The position numbers and the translations under genes were made by a program. Below, one piece after another: positions 7,651 to 17,292 of a DNA stretch of 64,000 nucleotides (the first letter of the stretch is position 1; the number at the start of each line of letters is the position of its first letter). The notes beneath the pieces are model-generated. The model had not been told where the DNA came from, did not search any database, and saw only the letters and a list, made by a program, of their open reading frames with translations. The stretch is from NCBI RefSeq assembly GCF_002205635.1, contig NZ_NISJ01000005.1:124001-188000 (forward strand), given 5' to 3'. The DNA comes from Sphingopyxis witflariensis. GTDB lineage: Bacteria > Pseudomonadota > Alphaproteobacteria > Sphingomonadales > Sphingomonadaceae.

Positions 7651-9063
7651 ATGAAAAAATTGTCCGCGCTGCTGACGTCAACGATGCTGCTGGCGGTTCC
7701 TGCGATCGCGGCCGAGACGCAACCGCGCCCCGATCAGCTGGCCTTTCGCGATCTTTACCGCGAACTCGTCGAAACTAACACAACGCTGTCGTCGGGCAGT
7801 TGCACACTGGCGGCCGAACGCATGGCGGCGCGGTTGAAGGCGGCGGGCTTGCCCGACAGTCAGCTCACCCTGTTCGCCACCCCCGAGAACCCGAAGGAGG
7901 GCGGTCTCGTCGCCGTCTATCCCGGCACATCAAAGTCCGCGAAACCGATCCTGCTCGTCGCGCATATCGACGTCGTCGAGGCGAAGCGCGAGGATTGGGA
8001 ACGCGACCCGTTCAAGATGGTCGAGGAAAATGGCTATTTCTATGGCCGCGGCACCGCCGATGACAAGGCGCAGGCGGCGGTGTGGGTCGACACGCTGATC
8101 CGGTTTCACAAGGAGGGCTATAAGCCCAAGCGCACGGTCAAGATCGCGTTGACCTGCGGCGAGGAGACCAATGGCGCGTTCAACGGGGTCGAATGGCTCG
8201 CCGCGAACAAGCGCGATTTGATCGACGCCGAATTCGCGCTCAACGAAGGCGGCGGCGGCGACAGCGACGGCAAGGGCCATGTCATCGGCCAGTCGGTGCA
8301 GGTCGGTGAAAAGACCTTCGCCAATTTCCGCCTCGAAACCCGCAATCCGGGCGGCCACAGCTCGGCGCCGGTCCCCGCCAATGCAATCTATCAGCTGTCA
8401 CGCGCGCTCACCAAAGTCGGTGAATATGATTTTCCGGTCGAGATGACCGACACGACGCGGCGCTTCTTTGCCGAAGCCGGCGCGGCGCGCGGCGACGCGA
8501 CAGGCAAGGCGATGATCGCCTTGTCGAAGAATCTGGCCGACAAGGACGCAGAGGCGGTCGTCAACAAGGACCCGTTCCTACACAGCAATTTGCGGACGAC
8601 CTGCGTGGCGACCTTGCTCGACGGCGGCCACGCCGCCAACGCGCTGCCGCAGCGCGCCGGCGCCAATATCAACTGCCGCATCTTTCCCGGCCACAGCATC
8701 GAATCGATCAAGGACGAGCTCGCCAAGGTCATCGACGATACCGGGGTCACCATCACGCAGTTGCCACCAAAGCGCCCCGCCCCGCCCGCGCCGCCGCTCG
8801 ATCCGAAAATCATCGGGCCGATGCAGAAGCTGGTCGACACATATTGGCCGGGGCTGAAGGTCATCCCGTCGATGGCCAATGGCTATACCGACGCGACCTT
8901 CCTCGGCGCGGTGGGCATCCCGACCTATGGCATCCCCGGCATGTGGGGCGATTCGGACGGCAATGGCGCGCACGGCCTCAACGAACGCATGGAAGTGCGT
9001 TCGGTCTATGTCGGGCGCGACTATATGTTCGACCTGGTGAAGGCTTACGCCGACAAGCCCTGA
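7651..9063 (+). CDS. Secreted M20 family zinc metallopeptidase
   Basis: The start is ATG 7651 behind GGGGAGG, giving 470 residues with a signal peptide (MKKLSALL...AIAAET). Metal-site motifs are in place: LLVAHIDVVEA, GRGTADDKAQAA, LTCGEETNG (Glu-Glu, catalytic base), ALNEGGG and a late HGLNERME histidine. The dimerisation domain starts near NPGGHSSAPV. M20 enzymes cleave dipeptides or N-acyl amino acids. It is divergent from the acyltransferase gene, with 125 bases between. Confidence 0.92.
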   Translation: MKKLSALLTSTMLLAVPAIAAETQPRPDQLAFRDLYRELVETNTTLSSGSCTLAAERMAARLKAAGLPDSQLTLFATPENPKEGGLVAVYPGTSKSAKPILLVAHIDVVEAKREDWERDPFKMVEENGYFYGRGTADDKAQAAVWVDTLIRFHKEGYKPKRTVKIALTCGEETNGAFNGVEWLAANKRDLIDAEFALNEGGGGDSDGKGHVIGQSVQVGEKTFANFRLETRNPGGHSSAPVPANAIYQLSRALTKVGEYDFPVEMTDTTRRFFAEAGAARGDATGKAMIALSKNLADKDAEAVVNKDPFLHSNLRTTCVATLLDGGHAANALPQRAGANINCRIFPGHSIESIKDELAKVIDDTGVTITQLPPKRPAPPAPPLDPKIIGPMQKLVDTYWPGLKVIPSMANGYTDATFLGAVGIPTYGIPGMWGDSDGNGAHGLNERMEVRSVYVGRDYMFDLVKAYADKP

Positions 9064-9069
9064 CTCCAT

Positions 9070-9167
9070 CGTCATTGCGAGCGAAGCGAAGCAATCTCCA
9101 GCCCTCAGCCGTGCGCAAGGTTGCCCACTGGGGATTGCCGCGTCGCCTCCGGCTCCTCGCAATGACG
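9070..9167. repeat. Intergenic palindromic repeat, family A (copy 2)
   Basis: It starts CGTCATTGCGAGCGAAGCGA and ends with GGCTCCTCGCAATGACG; the ends are nearly perfect complements and an inner pair GCAATCTCCAG/TGGGGATTGC repeats this. It lies between convergent M20 peptidase and fpr genes, where it could end both transcripts. Confidence 0.88.
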
Positions 9168-9174
9168 AGGTTTA

Positions 9175-9990
9175 TTACCCCACAAAGGCCCGCTCGATGA
9201 CGAAGTCACCCGGCGCGGCGTTGGAGCCTTCCTTGAAGCCCAATGCCTCGAAGCGCGCCTCGAGGTCGCGGATCATGGCCATGCTGCCGCACATCATGAT
9301 GCGGTCCATGGTGGGGTCGAACTGCGTCGGCCCCGTCAGCGGGTGACCGAACAGTGAGCCATTTTCGATCAGCGCATCGATGCGGCCCGATGTGCGGAAG
9401 GGCTGGCGCGTCACCGTCGGCAGGTAATGGAATTGCAGCAGCGCCTGATCCTGGACCAGCGGATCGCCGGCAAGCTGGCTTTCCAGTTCGTCGCGGAAGG
9501 CAAGATCGCTGACCTGCCGCACGCAATGGACGAGCTGGATCTGGCTGAAGCGGTCATAAATATCGGGATCGCGCACCAGGCTGAGGAAGGGCGCGAGGCC
9601 GGTGCCGGTCGACAGCAGGAACAACCGCTTGCCCGGCAGCAGCGCGTCGGCGACCAATGTGCCGGTCGGCTTGCGACCGAGATAGACCGGATCGCCGGGC
9701 TGGATTTTCTGAAGCCGCGAGGTCAGCGGGCCATCGGGCACTTTGATCGACAGAAATTCCAGCTCGTCGGAATAGGCGGGGCTGGCGATCGAATAGGCGC
9801 GAAGCAGCGGGCGCCCCTCGCCCGGCAGGCCGATCATGACAAATTCGCCCGAGCGGAAACGGAAGGACGGCGGCCGGGTGATCGTGAAACTGAACAAATG
9901 TTCGTTCCAATGGCGCACCGAGCGCACTTCCTCGACGGTCAACGACGCGGAGGGAGCCAATTTGGCTGCGGCAGCGATACGGTCGCTCAT
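9175..9990 (-). CDS. fpr: Ferredoxin-NADP(+) reductase
   Basis: The 271-residue flavoprotein has the FAD-binding RAYSIASP motif near residue 64, the GTGLAPFLSLV NADP-binding loop near 127, MMCGS near 233, and the bacterial FPR ending VIERAFVG. These enzymes pass electrons between NADPH and ferredoxin or flavodoxin, often under oxidative stress or in Fe-S assembly. A perfect palindrome at 10096-10118, about 105 bases upstream of its ATG, could be a Fur-type operator. Confidence 0.95.
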   Translation of the reverse strand: MSDRIAAAAKLAPSASLTVEEVRSVRHWNEHLFSFTITRPPSFRFRSGEFVMIGLPGEGRPLLRAYSIASPAYSDELEFLSIKVPDGPLTSRLQKIQPGDPVYLGRKPTGTLVADALLPGKRLFLLSTGTGLAPFLSLVRDPDIYDRFSQIQLVHCVRQVSDLAFRDELESQLAGDPLVQDQALLQFHYLPTVTRQPFRTSGRIDALIENGSLFGHPLTGPTQFDPTMDRIMMCGSMAMIRDLEARFEALGFKEGSNAAPGDFVIERAFVG

Positions 9991-10095
9991 CTATTTCAGC
10001 TTTCTTCATGTTGCATGGTGTCGGCGGACAGATCGAATCACGCCGAATGTCGCAAGGACAGGGCGGCCCATATCGAATCGCGACGCCTTTATCTC

Positions 10096-10118
10096 TTATT
10101 GCAAATCATTTGCAATAA
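10096..10118. promoter_or_regulatory. Perfect 23-bp palindrome, Fur/Mur-box-like
   Basis: The arm TTATTGCAAAT (10096-10106) and its exact complement ATTTGCAATAA (10108-10118) flank one central C. The core TTGCAAAT-N-ATTTGCAA has the form of Fur or Mur family operators in alphaproteobacteria (TGCnAAT-N-ATTnGCA). It lies between the divergent genes fpr (ATG 9990) and parC (ATG about 10220), in a locally AT-rich patch. Regulation of fpr is the more natural guess. Confidence 0.7.
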
Positions 10119-10219
10119 ACTTATTCTTGGGCATCGCCTAGTTTCAGCGCGGGCGCACAGGCGCCAATCGCAACAGCCCCTTTGCCTTGGCGCTCCAGCC
10201 TTGCTATCGCGCGGCGACC

Positions 10220-12532
10220 ATGGCGAACACGACCGACGATCCCGACAATAGCGCTCCCGATTCTGGCCCAGTCCCCGGCATGGTCGACACGCCGTTCGGC
10301 AGCGCGCTGTCCGAACGCTATCTCGTCTATGCACTGTCGACGATCACCGCGCGTTCGCTGCCCGATTTGCGCGACGGGTTGAAGCCCGTCCACCGCCGCC
10401 TTTTGTGGGCGATGCGCGCAATGCGACTCGATCCGAGCCAGGGCTACAAGAAATCGGCACGCGTCGTCGGCGACGTCATCGGTAAATTCCATCCGCACGG
10501 CGACACCGCAGTCTATGACGCGATGGTCCGCCTCGCGCAGGATTTCTCGCTCCGCTACCCGCTCGTCGACGGCCAGGGCAATTTCGGCAATATCGACGGC
10601 GATAATGCCGCCGCCTATCGCTACACCGAAGCGCGGCTGACGCGCGTCGCCGTTGACCTGATGCAGGGGCTCGACGAGGGCACGGTCGATTTCCGTCCGA
10701 CCTATAATGGCGAGGATGAAGAGCCCGAAATCATGCCGGGCCTGTTCCCCAACCTGCTCGCCAATGGTGCGAGCGGGATCGCGGTGGGCATGGCGACGAA
10801 CATTCCGCCGCATAATGCCGCCGAGGTGATCGGCGCCGCGCTGCTGCTGATCGAAAAGCCCGATGCCGAGCTTCCCGAACTGCTTGAGCATGTCAAAGGC
10901 CCCGATTTCCCGACCGGCGGAATCGTCGTCGACAGTCCCGAAACGATCGCCCACGCCTATCAGACCGGGCGCGGCGGCTTTCGTGTCCGCGCACGTTTTT
11001 CAACCGGCAAACAGGATGGCGTCTGGGAAGACAGCGGCATCGAGAAACAGGCGGGCGGCACCTGGCAGATCGTCATCAGCGAAATTCCCTATGGCGTCGC
11101 CAAGGGCAAGCTGATCGAACAGATTGCCCAGCTGATCGCCGACAAGAAACTGCCGATCCTCGAGGATGTTCGCGACGAGAGCGCCGAGGATCTGCGCATC
11201 GTGATCGTGCCCAAGAGCCGCAACGTCGACCCCGATATTTTGAAGGAAAGCCTCTATCGGCTGACCGACCTCGAAAGCCGCTTCGCGCTCAACCTCAACG
11301 TCCTCGACGCGACGCGCACGCCCAAGGTGATGGGGCTGCATCAGCTGCTCACCGAATGGCTGCAGCACCAGATCATCGTCCTCGTCCGCCGCGCCGAGCA
11401 TCGCATCGCCAAGATCGACGACCGGCTGGAACTGGTCGCGGGTTACATCATCGCATTTCTGAACCTCGACCGGATCATCGAGATCATCCGCACCGAGGAC
11501 GAACCCAAGCCGGTGATGATCGCCGAATTCATCCTGACCGACCGTCAGGCCGAAGCGATATTGAACATGCGCCTGCGCAGTTTGCGCAAGCTCGAGGAAA
11601 TGGAGCTGAAGCGCGAACAGGCTGCGCTGGCCGCCGAACGCGAAGAGCTGGCGAAGCTCGTCGAGAGCCCGACACGGCAGCGCACGCGGCTGCGCAAGGA
11701 CCTCGAAAAACTGCGCACCGTCTATGGCCTCGAGACGCTGCTCGGCGCCCGCCGCACGACGATTTCCGAAGCCGCACCGGCGCGCGATATTCCGCTCGAC
11801 GCGATGATCGAGAAGGAACCGGTGACGGTGATCCTGTCGAAGCGCGGCTGGATTCGCGCCCAGCGCGGCCATGTTACCCCCGATCAGTGGGCCGAGTTCA
11901 AATTCAAGGAAGGCGATGAACTGCTGTTCGCGGCGCACGCCCAGACCACCGAAAAATTGCTCATCGCGGCGAACGACGGCCGCTTCTTCACCATCGGCTG
12001 CGACAAGCTGCCCGGTGGACGCGGCTTTGGCGAGCCGCTGCGCCTGATGGTCGATATCGACCCCGAGGCGCGAATCGTCGCGATGACCCCGGCGAGCGCC
12101 GACGGCCGCCTGTTGCTTGCCTCGACCAGCGGGCATGGCTTCGTCGTCCAGATGAGCGAAGTCATCGCCGAGACGCGCAAGGGCCGCAACGTCGTCAATC
12201 TGAAGCCCAAGGCGCAATTGGCGATCGTGCGTCCGATCGCGACAACCGACGACAGCGTCGCGGTGGTCGGTGAGAATCGCAAGCTCGTCGTTTTCCCGAT
12301 CGCCGAGGTGCCGGTGATGGCGCGCGGCCAGGGCGTGATGCTGCAACGCTATCGCGACGGCGGCTTGTCCGACGCGATCAGCTTTGCCTTTGCCGAGGGA
12401 TTGAGCTGGGCGATGGGCGGCGACACCGGCCGCACACGCACCGAAACCGACCTGATGCCGTGGCGTGTCGCGCGCGGTGCTGCGGGCCGAATGCCCCCCA
12501 CCGGCTTCCCACGCAACAACCGCTTCGGCTGA
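10220..12532 (+). CDS. parC: DNA topoisomerase IV subunit A
   Basis: The start is placed at ATG 10220 (MANTTDDPD), giving 770 residues; an ATG at 10187 is possible, and neither has a clear ribosome site. The catalytic tyrosine is in [11 protein letters not shown], and the quinolone-determining region reads [19 protein letters not shown] and the GYxxK-type region are normal. Length fits ParC rather than GyrA, with a short C-terminal beta-pinwheel ending PRNNRFG. It decatenates chromosomes together with ParE, which is not in the window. Confidence 0.94.
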   Translation: MANTTDDPDNSAPDSGPVPGMVDTPFGSALSERYLVYALSTITARSLPDLRDGLKPVHRRLLWAMRAMRLDPSQGYKKSARVVGDVIGKFHPHGDTAVYDAMVRLAQDFSLRYPLVDGQGNFGNIDGDNAAAYRYTEARLTRVAVDLMQGLDEGTVDFRPTYNGEDEEPEIMPGLFPNLLANGASGIAVGMATNIPPHNAAEVIGAALLLIEKPDAELPELLEHVKGPDFPTGGIVVDSPETIAHAYQTGRGGFRVRARFSTGKQDGVWEDSGIEKQAGGTWQIVISEIPYGVAKGKLIEQIAQLIADKKLPILEDVRDESAEDLRIVIVPKSRNVDPDILKESLYRLTDLESRFALNLNVLDATRTPKVMGLHQLLTEWLQHQIIVLVRRAEHRIAKIDDRLELVAGYIIAFLNLDRIIEIIRTEDEPKPVMIAEFILTDRQAEAILNMRLRSLRKLEEMELKREQAALAAEREELAKLVESPTRQRTRLRKDLEKLRTVYGLETLLGARRTTISEAAPARDIPLDAMIEKEPVTVILSKRGWIRAQRGHVTPDQWAEFKFKEGDELLFAAHAQTTEKLLIAANDGRFFTIGCDKLPGGRGFGEPLRLMVDIDPEARIVAMTPASADGRLLLASTSGHGFVVQMSEVIAETRKGRNVVNLKPKAQLAIVRPIATTDDSVAVVGENRKLVVFPIAEVPVMARGQGVMLQRYRDGGLSDAISFAFAEGLSWAMGGDTGRTRTETDLMPWRVARGAAGRMPPTGFPRNNRFG

Positions 12533-12590
12533 TCCTATTTTCATGTAGCCGTAAATAGCTTGTTTACTTGAGCGGCATAGGCTCTTGCCA

Positions 12591-14300
12591 ATGGGGAAAG
12601 GTCGCGCAACACCCGCTATTATGCCTATTGATAGAACCGGTGAAGACCGGCCCTTGCTGTTTGTCGGCTGGATCGACGCTCTGCCGGTTCCGGCGGCGCT
12701 CATCCGTCCGCTGACCCGCGGCAATTTTCGTCTTCATGCCAGCAACACCGCATTCGACCGATTGAAGCTGTCGCCCGCCGGGGCCGACGCTCCGATCGAA
12801 TTGCTGCGCGCAATCGAACGCGCGGAACAATATCCCGACCTTTCCCAGGAATTCTCCTGCCAGCTCGGCGAAGGCGTCGCGGCGCGCGACCTGCGCGGGT
12901 CGATCGGACCGTTGCCGACCGAAACCGGCGACGACGGACTGTTCCTGCTGACCCTGATCGACCGCACCCAGGAAATGATGACCGAGCGCAACCTGCGCCG
13001 CGAACTCGTGTCGGACAGCCTGACCGGCCTGCCCAATCGCGCCGGATTCGCCGAACTGGTCGAACATCGCGCGCCGGGCGATGGCCCCGCCGATCATGCA
13101 ATCCTGCTGCTCGACCTCGCGCGGTTCAGCCGCATCAACGAACATATCGGCCCCATGGCGGGCGACGAGCTGATCATCACCGTTGCACGGCGGCTGAAAT
13201 CGAGCCTGCGCAGCGGCGACATATTGGCGCGCACGGGCGGCGACGAATTTGCGATTTCATCACGCGTTGCGGGCGGAAGAGCCGATGTCCGCGAAATGGC
13301 GCGGCGCATCCGCGGATGCTTCGATCACCCCTTTCGCATTGGCGAATTGAAAGTCAGCGTCGATTGCGCGCTTGGCTGTGCGATTCAGCCCGCAATTGAC
13401 ACCGCTATCGGAGACCAGATTCGTCATGCGCAGATCGCGCTCAAACGCGCGAAGCAGACCGACCGGATCGAAATTTACGAACCCGAGGCCGCGATCCTTT
13501 CGGACAATCGCTTCGGGCTTGAAACCGCGCTGCGCAACGCGATCGAAGAAGATCGGCTCCGTCTGGCCTTTCAGCCGCTGATCGAGCTGGCATCGGGCCG
13601 CGTCGCCGGCTTCGAGGCGCTCGCCCGCTGGGACCATGATGACGGCCACGCCGTCTCTCCCACCGAGTTCATCCCGATCGCCGAGGATTCGGGCCTGATC
13701 GTCCCGCTCGGCCAATGGGCAATCGCCAAGGCGGCGTCAGTAATCGCCGACTGGGACCGCCAGAATGGCGGAGAGCCGGTCGATTGCTATTTTTCGGTCA
13801 ATGTCTCGGCCATCCAGCTCATTCGCGACGATATCGCCGCGGTGGTGCGCAATGCGCTCGCCGACAATGGTATCGGCGGCGAGCGGCTGATGATCGAACT
13901 GACGGAAAGCGCAATCATCGGTGACCCCGACCTGGCCATGTCGGTGCTCAGCGAGTTGAAGACGCTCGATACCCGCGTCGCGATGGACGATTTCGGCACC
14001 GGCTATTCGAACCTCGCCTATTTGCAGCGCCTGCCGCTCGACGTGCTCAAGATCGACCGCAGCTTCGTCGAACATATGGTCGAGGACCGTGACAAGGTCG
14101 CCATTGTCCGCACGATCCAGAGTCTCGCCGAAGTGCTGGGGATGAAGACGACCGCCGAGGGTGTCGAGACCGCCGATCAGGCACGGCTGCTATCTGCGCT
14201 CGGATGCGATTTCGGTCAGGGTTTCCTGTTCGCGCGGCCGATGGATAGCGCCGCCGCGCTTCAATATTGGCGTCAGTCGCTGGTGCGGCCGATCATCTGA
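12591..14300 (+). CDS. Diguanylate cyclase/phosphodiesterase (GGDEF-EAL)
   Basis: The start is taken as ATG 12591 (569 residues); ATG 12621 or the TTG at 12585 are alternatives. Residues 1-125 are an unassigned N-terminal region, probably PAS-like. The GGDEF domain has an intact RTGGDEFAI near residue 214. The EAL domain has FEALARWDHDD, NVSAIQL, ELTES, DDFGTGYSNL and AEGVET, all consistent with activity. No transmembrane segment is evident, so it is a cytoplasmic c-di-GMP enzyme. Its last 28 bases overlap the 3' end of the convergent cca gene. Confidence 0.92.
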   Translation: MGKGRATPAIMPIDRTGEDRPLLFVGWIDALPVPAALIRPLTRGNFRLHASNTAFDRLKLSPAGADAPIELLRAIERAEQYPDLSQEFSCQLGEGVAARDLRGSIGPLPTETGDDGLFLLTLIDRTQEMMTERNLRRELVSDSLTGLPNRAGFAELVEHRAPGDGPADHAILLLDLARFSRINEHIGPMAGDELIITVARRLKSSLRSGDILARTGGDEFAISSRVAGGRADVREMARRIRGCFDHPFRIGELKVSVDCALGCAIQPAIDTAIGDQIRHAQIALKRAKQTDRIEIYEPEAAILSDNRFGLETALRNAIEEDRLRLAFQPLIELASGRVAGFEALARWDHDDGHAVSPTEFIPIAEDSGLIVPLGQWAIAKAASVIADWDRQNGGEPVDCYFSVNVSAIQLIRDDIAAVVRNALADNGIGGERLMIELTESAIIGDPDLAMSVLSELKTLDTRVAMDDFGTGYSNLAYLQRLPLDVLKIDRSFVEHMVEDRDKVAIVRTIQSLAEVLGMKTTAEGVETADQARLLSALGCDFGQGFLFARPMDSAAALQYWRQSLVRPII

Positions 14301-15481
14301 TCGGCAAGCTCTGCCGCGCGCGCAGCACCGGGGAAGTCCTCCGCCACCCACGCCGCCTCGACCGCCTTCAGGATGCGCGCAACATCGGGCCCGACCGTCA
14401 CGCCGCGCGCGACGATGTCGCCGCCCTTCAGCGGCAGCGCCGGCACCTCCCACCCGTCGAGCGCGTCAACGGCAGCCCGCGCCGACGCCCGATCGCCGGA
14501 AAGCAGGCGAATATCGCGCGCGCCATCGGTCCCGATCGCATGGGCAAGTTGCCGCGCCGGGCGCACGATATCGCTGCGATGCCGGGCGATGGCAGCCAGA
14601 TGCTTTTTCTGCCGCGTCGAAAGCCGCAACCGGCTCGCCACCTGTTCGGCGATGGCCGGATCGGCGGGAAGCAGCGCCGACAGGCGACGCAGCGATGCGG
14701 GCTCCACTGCGGTTTCGGTTTCATTCGCGAGCAGCCGGTCGAAGACGGCGGCGAAATCCGCGTCCAGTTCGGGCAACAGCACCTCGAAAATGCCATCAGT
14801 CGCCATCTGACCAACGATCGCGCGCGGATCGGGCAGCGCCAAAATTTTGAGCAGCTCATCCGCGATGCGTTCGCGCGACAGGCTTTTTAGCGACTGGCGG
14901 GCCGCGATCACCGCGTCATGGCTGACCGCATCGAGCTCACCGCGTCCGAAGCGCGCAGCGAAACGATAGAAGCGCAGGATACGCAGATGATCCTCGGCGA
15001 TCCGCGTTGCAGCATCACCGATAAAGGCGACGCGTCCGGCAGCAAGGTCGGCGAGGCCGCCGAACCAATCATCGACCGCGCCTGTTTCAGGGTCCGCATA
15101 AAGCGCGTTGATCGTGAAGTCGCGCCGCGCCGCATCCTCACGCCAATCATCGGCGAAGGCGACCGTCGCGCGCCGTCCGTCGGTTTCGACGTCGCGGCGC
15201 AGCGTCGTGATTTCATGATGGTCGCCGCTGGCGATCGCGGTGACGGTGCCATGTGCGATGCCGGTCGGGATGACCTTTATGTCGGCCGCAGTCAGCCGCC
15301 GCATCACCTCATCGGGGAGCAGCGGGGTCGCCATATCGATGTCGCTCACAGCAAGGCCGAGTAGCGTGTCGCGCACCGCGCCGCCGACGATCTTCACCGT
15401 ATCACCATCAGCGGAGAGCGCGGCAACGATCCGGCGCAGCCCCGGACGGGTGCGCCATTCGGCGTTCGGAAGTACCGTCAC
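14273..15481 (-). CDS. cca: CCA tRNA nucleotidyltransferase / poly(A) polymerase family
   Basis: The start is a GTG at 15481 that overlaps the TGA of nudL as GTGA, giving 402 residues; a longer frame to 15562 would sit inside nudL. The nucleotidyltransferase core shows IVGGAVRDTLLG, SDIDMAT (the two metal-binding Asp), RRDFTINALYAD and AEDHLRILRFYRFAARFG, all class II hallmarks. The enzyme adds or repairs the CCA end of tRNA. The GTGA overlap implies coupled translation with nudL, a common pairing in alphaproteobacteria. Confidence 0.94.
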   Translation of the reverse strand: MTVLPNAEWRTRPGLRRIVAALSADGDTVKIVGGAVRDTLLGLAVSDIDMATPLLPDEVMRRLTAADIKVIPTGIAHGTVTAIASGDHHEITTLRRDVETDGRRATVAFADDWREDAARRDFTINALYADPETGAVDDWFGGLADLAAGRVAFIGDAATRIAEDHLRILRFYRFAARFGRGELDAVSHDAVIAARQSLKSLSRERIADELLKILALPDPRAIVGQMATDGIFEVLLPELDADFAAVFDRLLANETETAVEPASLRRLSALLPADPAIAEQVASRLRLSTRQKKHLAAIARHRSDIVRPARQLAHAIGTDGARDIRLLSGDRASARAAVDALDGWEVPALPLKGGDIVARGVTVGPDVARILKAVEAAWVAEDFPGAARAAELADQMIGRTSD

Positions 15482-16068
15482 CGGTGCCAACCCGCCGGCA
15501 TCCGCCGCGCCAGATTGATGATGATTCCCGCCGTCACGCCCCAAATCCGTCGCCCCTGCCATTCCATGTCGTAATAATGCCGGTCATGGCCCTGAAAATG
15601 GGCATGTTGCTGCACATAATTTCCGGGATCGAAGAGAACGTCGAGCGGCACCTCGAACCAGTCTTCGACCTCGTCGGGGTTGGGATCGAGCGGCAGGTCG
15701 GGCGGAATGACCCCCAATACCGGGGTGATGTGATAGCCGCTGCCAGAACGATAGGGTTCGGTCGCGCCCGCGATCATCACGTCGCGGCGGTTCAGCCCTA
15801 TCTCCTCTTCGGCCTCGCGCAGCGCCGCATCGACGGCGTCCCGGTCGCCGGGGTCAATCTTGCCGCCGGGAAAGGCGACCTGTCCCGCATGGCTGCGCAG
15901 CCATTGCGGGCGCTGGGTCAGGATGACGCCAGGCTCGGGGCGATCGGTGAAGGCGATCAACACCGCCGCATCGCGCAGCGCGCTGACGCCATCGGACAGA
16001 TAAGCCTCATCCTCGCCGACATCCGGGAGCAGATTGCCCAGCGCGGCGCGCAATTTTTCCGACAGCAT
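15478..16068 (-). CDS. nudL: CoA pyrophosphatase, Nudix family
   Basis: The 196-residue protein has a full Nudix box (GGKIDPGDRDAVDAALREAE then EEIGL) preceded by LRSHAGQVAFPGG, the extension characteristic of CoA-specific NudL/YeaB proteins. It would split CoA into 4'-phosphopantetheine and 3',5'-ADP. The start ATG at 16068 overlaps the stop of the DUF1285 gene by one base, and its end overlaps cca by four, so DUF1285-nudL-cca is a tightly coupled operon. Confidence 0.93.
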   Translation of the reverse strand: MLSEKLRAALGNLLPDVGEDEAYLSDGVSALRDAAVLIAFTDRPEPGVILTQRPQWLRSHAGQVAFPGGKIDPGDRDAVDAALREAEEEIGLNRRDVMIAGATEPYRSGSGYHITPVLGVIPPDLPLDPNPDEVEDWFEVPLDVLFDPGNYVQQHAHFQGHDRHYYDMEWQGRRIWGVTAGIIINLARRMPAGWHR

Positions 16069-16652
16069 CAGATGTCCACCAGCGGAAAGCAGGTGCCGTT
16101 CGACCAGATGACGGGCGGATCGCGCCCCTCGGCGAGCGCGAGATCGACAATCTCATAATAGAGCGCGCGATCGATCCGCGCCTCCAGCCCGTTGCCGATC
16201 GCGCCGCGCACATGGAGGCGCGGGTCGGGATGGTCGGGATCGCCGCCGAAGCTCAGCGGATGACCGGCGCCCGCGATGACCAGATCGTCGGTGTCGAGGC
16301 GGAAGACCAGCTGGCGTGCGGCGCCTTCGCCCTCGCTCTTCATCTCGACCGCACGAAAAGCGGTATCCTCGACCGCAATGCGCAGCCTTTCCGCGGGCGT
16401 GACGAGGACATGGCCGCCGTCGGGTTCGCGGCGCAATATCGTCGAGAAGAGTTTGACCATCGCCGGGCGGTTGATGCGGCCGCCCTCATGATACCAGCTG
16501 CCGTCGGCGCGAATCTCCATGGCGCTGTCTCCGTCACGTTCGGGATGCCACGCATCGACCGGCGGCAACTTGCGGGCCGCAAGCAATTCGGCGGCCTCGG
16601 CGAGCGACAGTTGCGAAAAATCTTTTGGGAGCGATGGGGCGGGGCTGACCAT
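16068..16652 (-). CDS. DUF1285 family protein
   Basis: The 194-residue protein has the DUF1285 signature: PVDAWHPERDGDSAMEIRADGSWYHEG, then RREPDGGHVLVTPAERLRIAVEDTAF, and NGLEARIDRALYYEIVDLA near the end. Its biochemical role is not established. It is the first gene of the DUF1285-nudL-cca operon, a conserved arrangement in alphaproteobacteria. Nothing unusual is seen. Confidence 0.88.
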   Translation of the reverse strand: MVSPAPSLPKDFSQLSLAEAAELLAARKLPPVDAWHPERDGDSAMEIRADGSWYHEGGRINRPAMVKLFSTILRREPDGGHVLVTPAERLRIAVEDTAFRAVEMKSEGEGAARQLVFRLDTDDLVIAGAGHPLSFGGDPDHPDPRLHVRGAIGNGLEARIDRALYYEIVDLALAEGRDPPVIWSNGTCFPLVDI

Positions 16653-16698
16653 CCGTCCGACATAGGCGGACAGGCGCGCGGTGCAACCCCCGCGCGGA

Positions 16699-17202
16699 TC
16701 AGCGCGGCCCGATCATCCCGGCCGCCATCGGCAGGACATGACCGTTCACCGCGCGCGCGAGCAGGCGGTGGCGCTCGAACGGCCCGGGCAAATCCCACTC
16801 GCCCGTCGCATCGGCGTCGAAACCGAAGAAGCGGCCATAATATTCGGGGTCGCCGATCATCATCAGCGCGCCGTCGGCGCCAGCTTCCGCCGCCTCCAGC
16901 ATATGCGCCATCAGCGCGCGGCCATGCCCACCGCGCTGGACATCGGGACGCACCGCAACCGGGCCGACCATGACGAGCGGCGTGACTATGCCATCAGCCG
17001 ACCGATGGACGACCGGCCAGCACTGGATCGTGCCGATCAGCAGGCCGTCCTCGACCAACGCGAAGCTCAAGTCCGGCACCGCCGCGCTTCCTTCGCGCAG
17101 GCGATAGGCGGTGCGGCCGAAACGATCGGCACCAAAAGCCGCATCGAGCAAATCCTCGACCGCCTGCATATCTATCTCTGCCAATGGAAGTAACTCGACC
17201 AA
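16699..17202 (-). CDS. GNAT family N-acetyltransferase (YhbS-like)
   Basis: The 167-residue protein shows the GNAT core: FALVEDGLLIGTIQCWPV, VMVGPVAVRPDVQRGGHGRALMAHML (the acetyl-CoA loop as RGGHGRA), and GDPEYYGRFFGF. The last segment, YYxRFGF-like, is typical of the YhbS subgroup. Substrate unknown. It is divergent from folB with about 90 bases between, and faces away from the DUF1285 operon by 46 bases. Confidence 0.88.
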   Translation of the reverse strand: MVELLPLAEIDMQAVEDLLDAAFGADRFGRTAYRLREGSAAVPDLSFALVEDGLLIGTIQCWPVVHRSADGIVTPLVMVGPVAVRPDVQRGGHGRALMAHMLEAAEAGADGALMMIGDPEYYGRFFGFDADATGEWDLPGPFERHRLLARAVNGHVLPMAAGMIGPR

Positions 17203-17292
17203 CGCGCACCCTTTCGCTAATGCGGCGGCGCTTTAGGGTCCGGCGTCGGTATTGCAAAGCCGAATGTCACCCCCGTTCGACAGGATGATCGC

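Noticed and set aside
11000..12724. A 574-codon open frame on the - strand
   Set aside because: Antisense shadow of parC.
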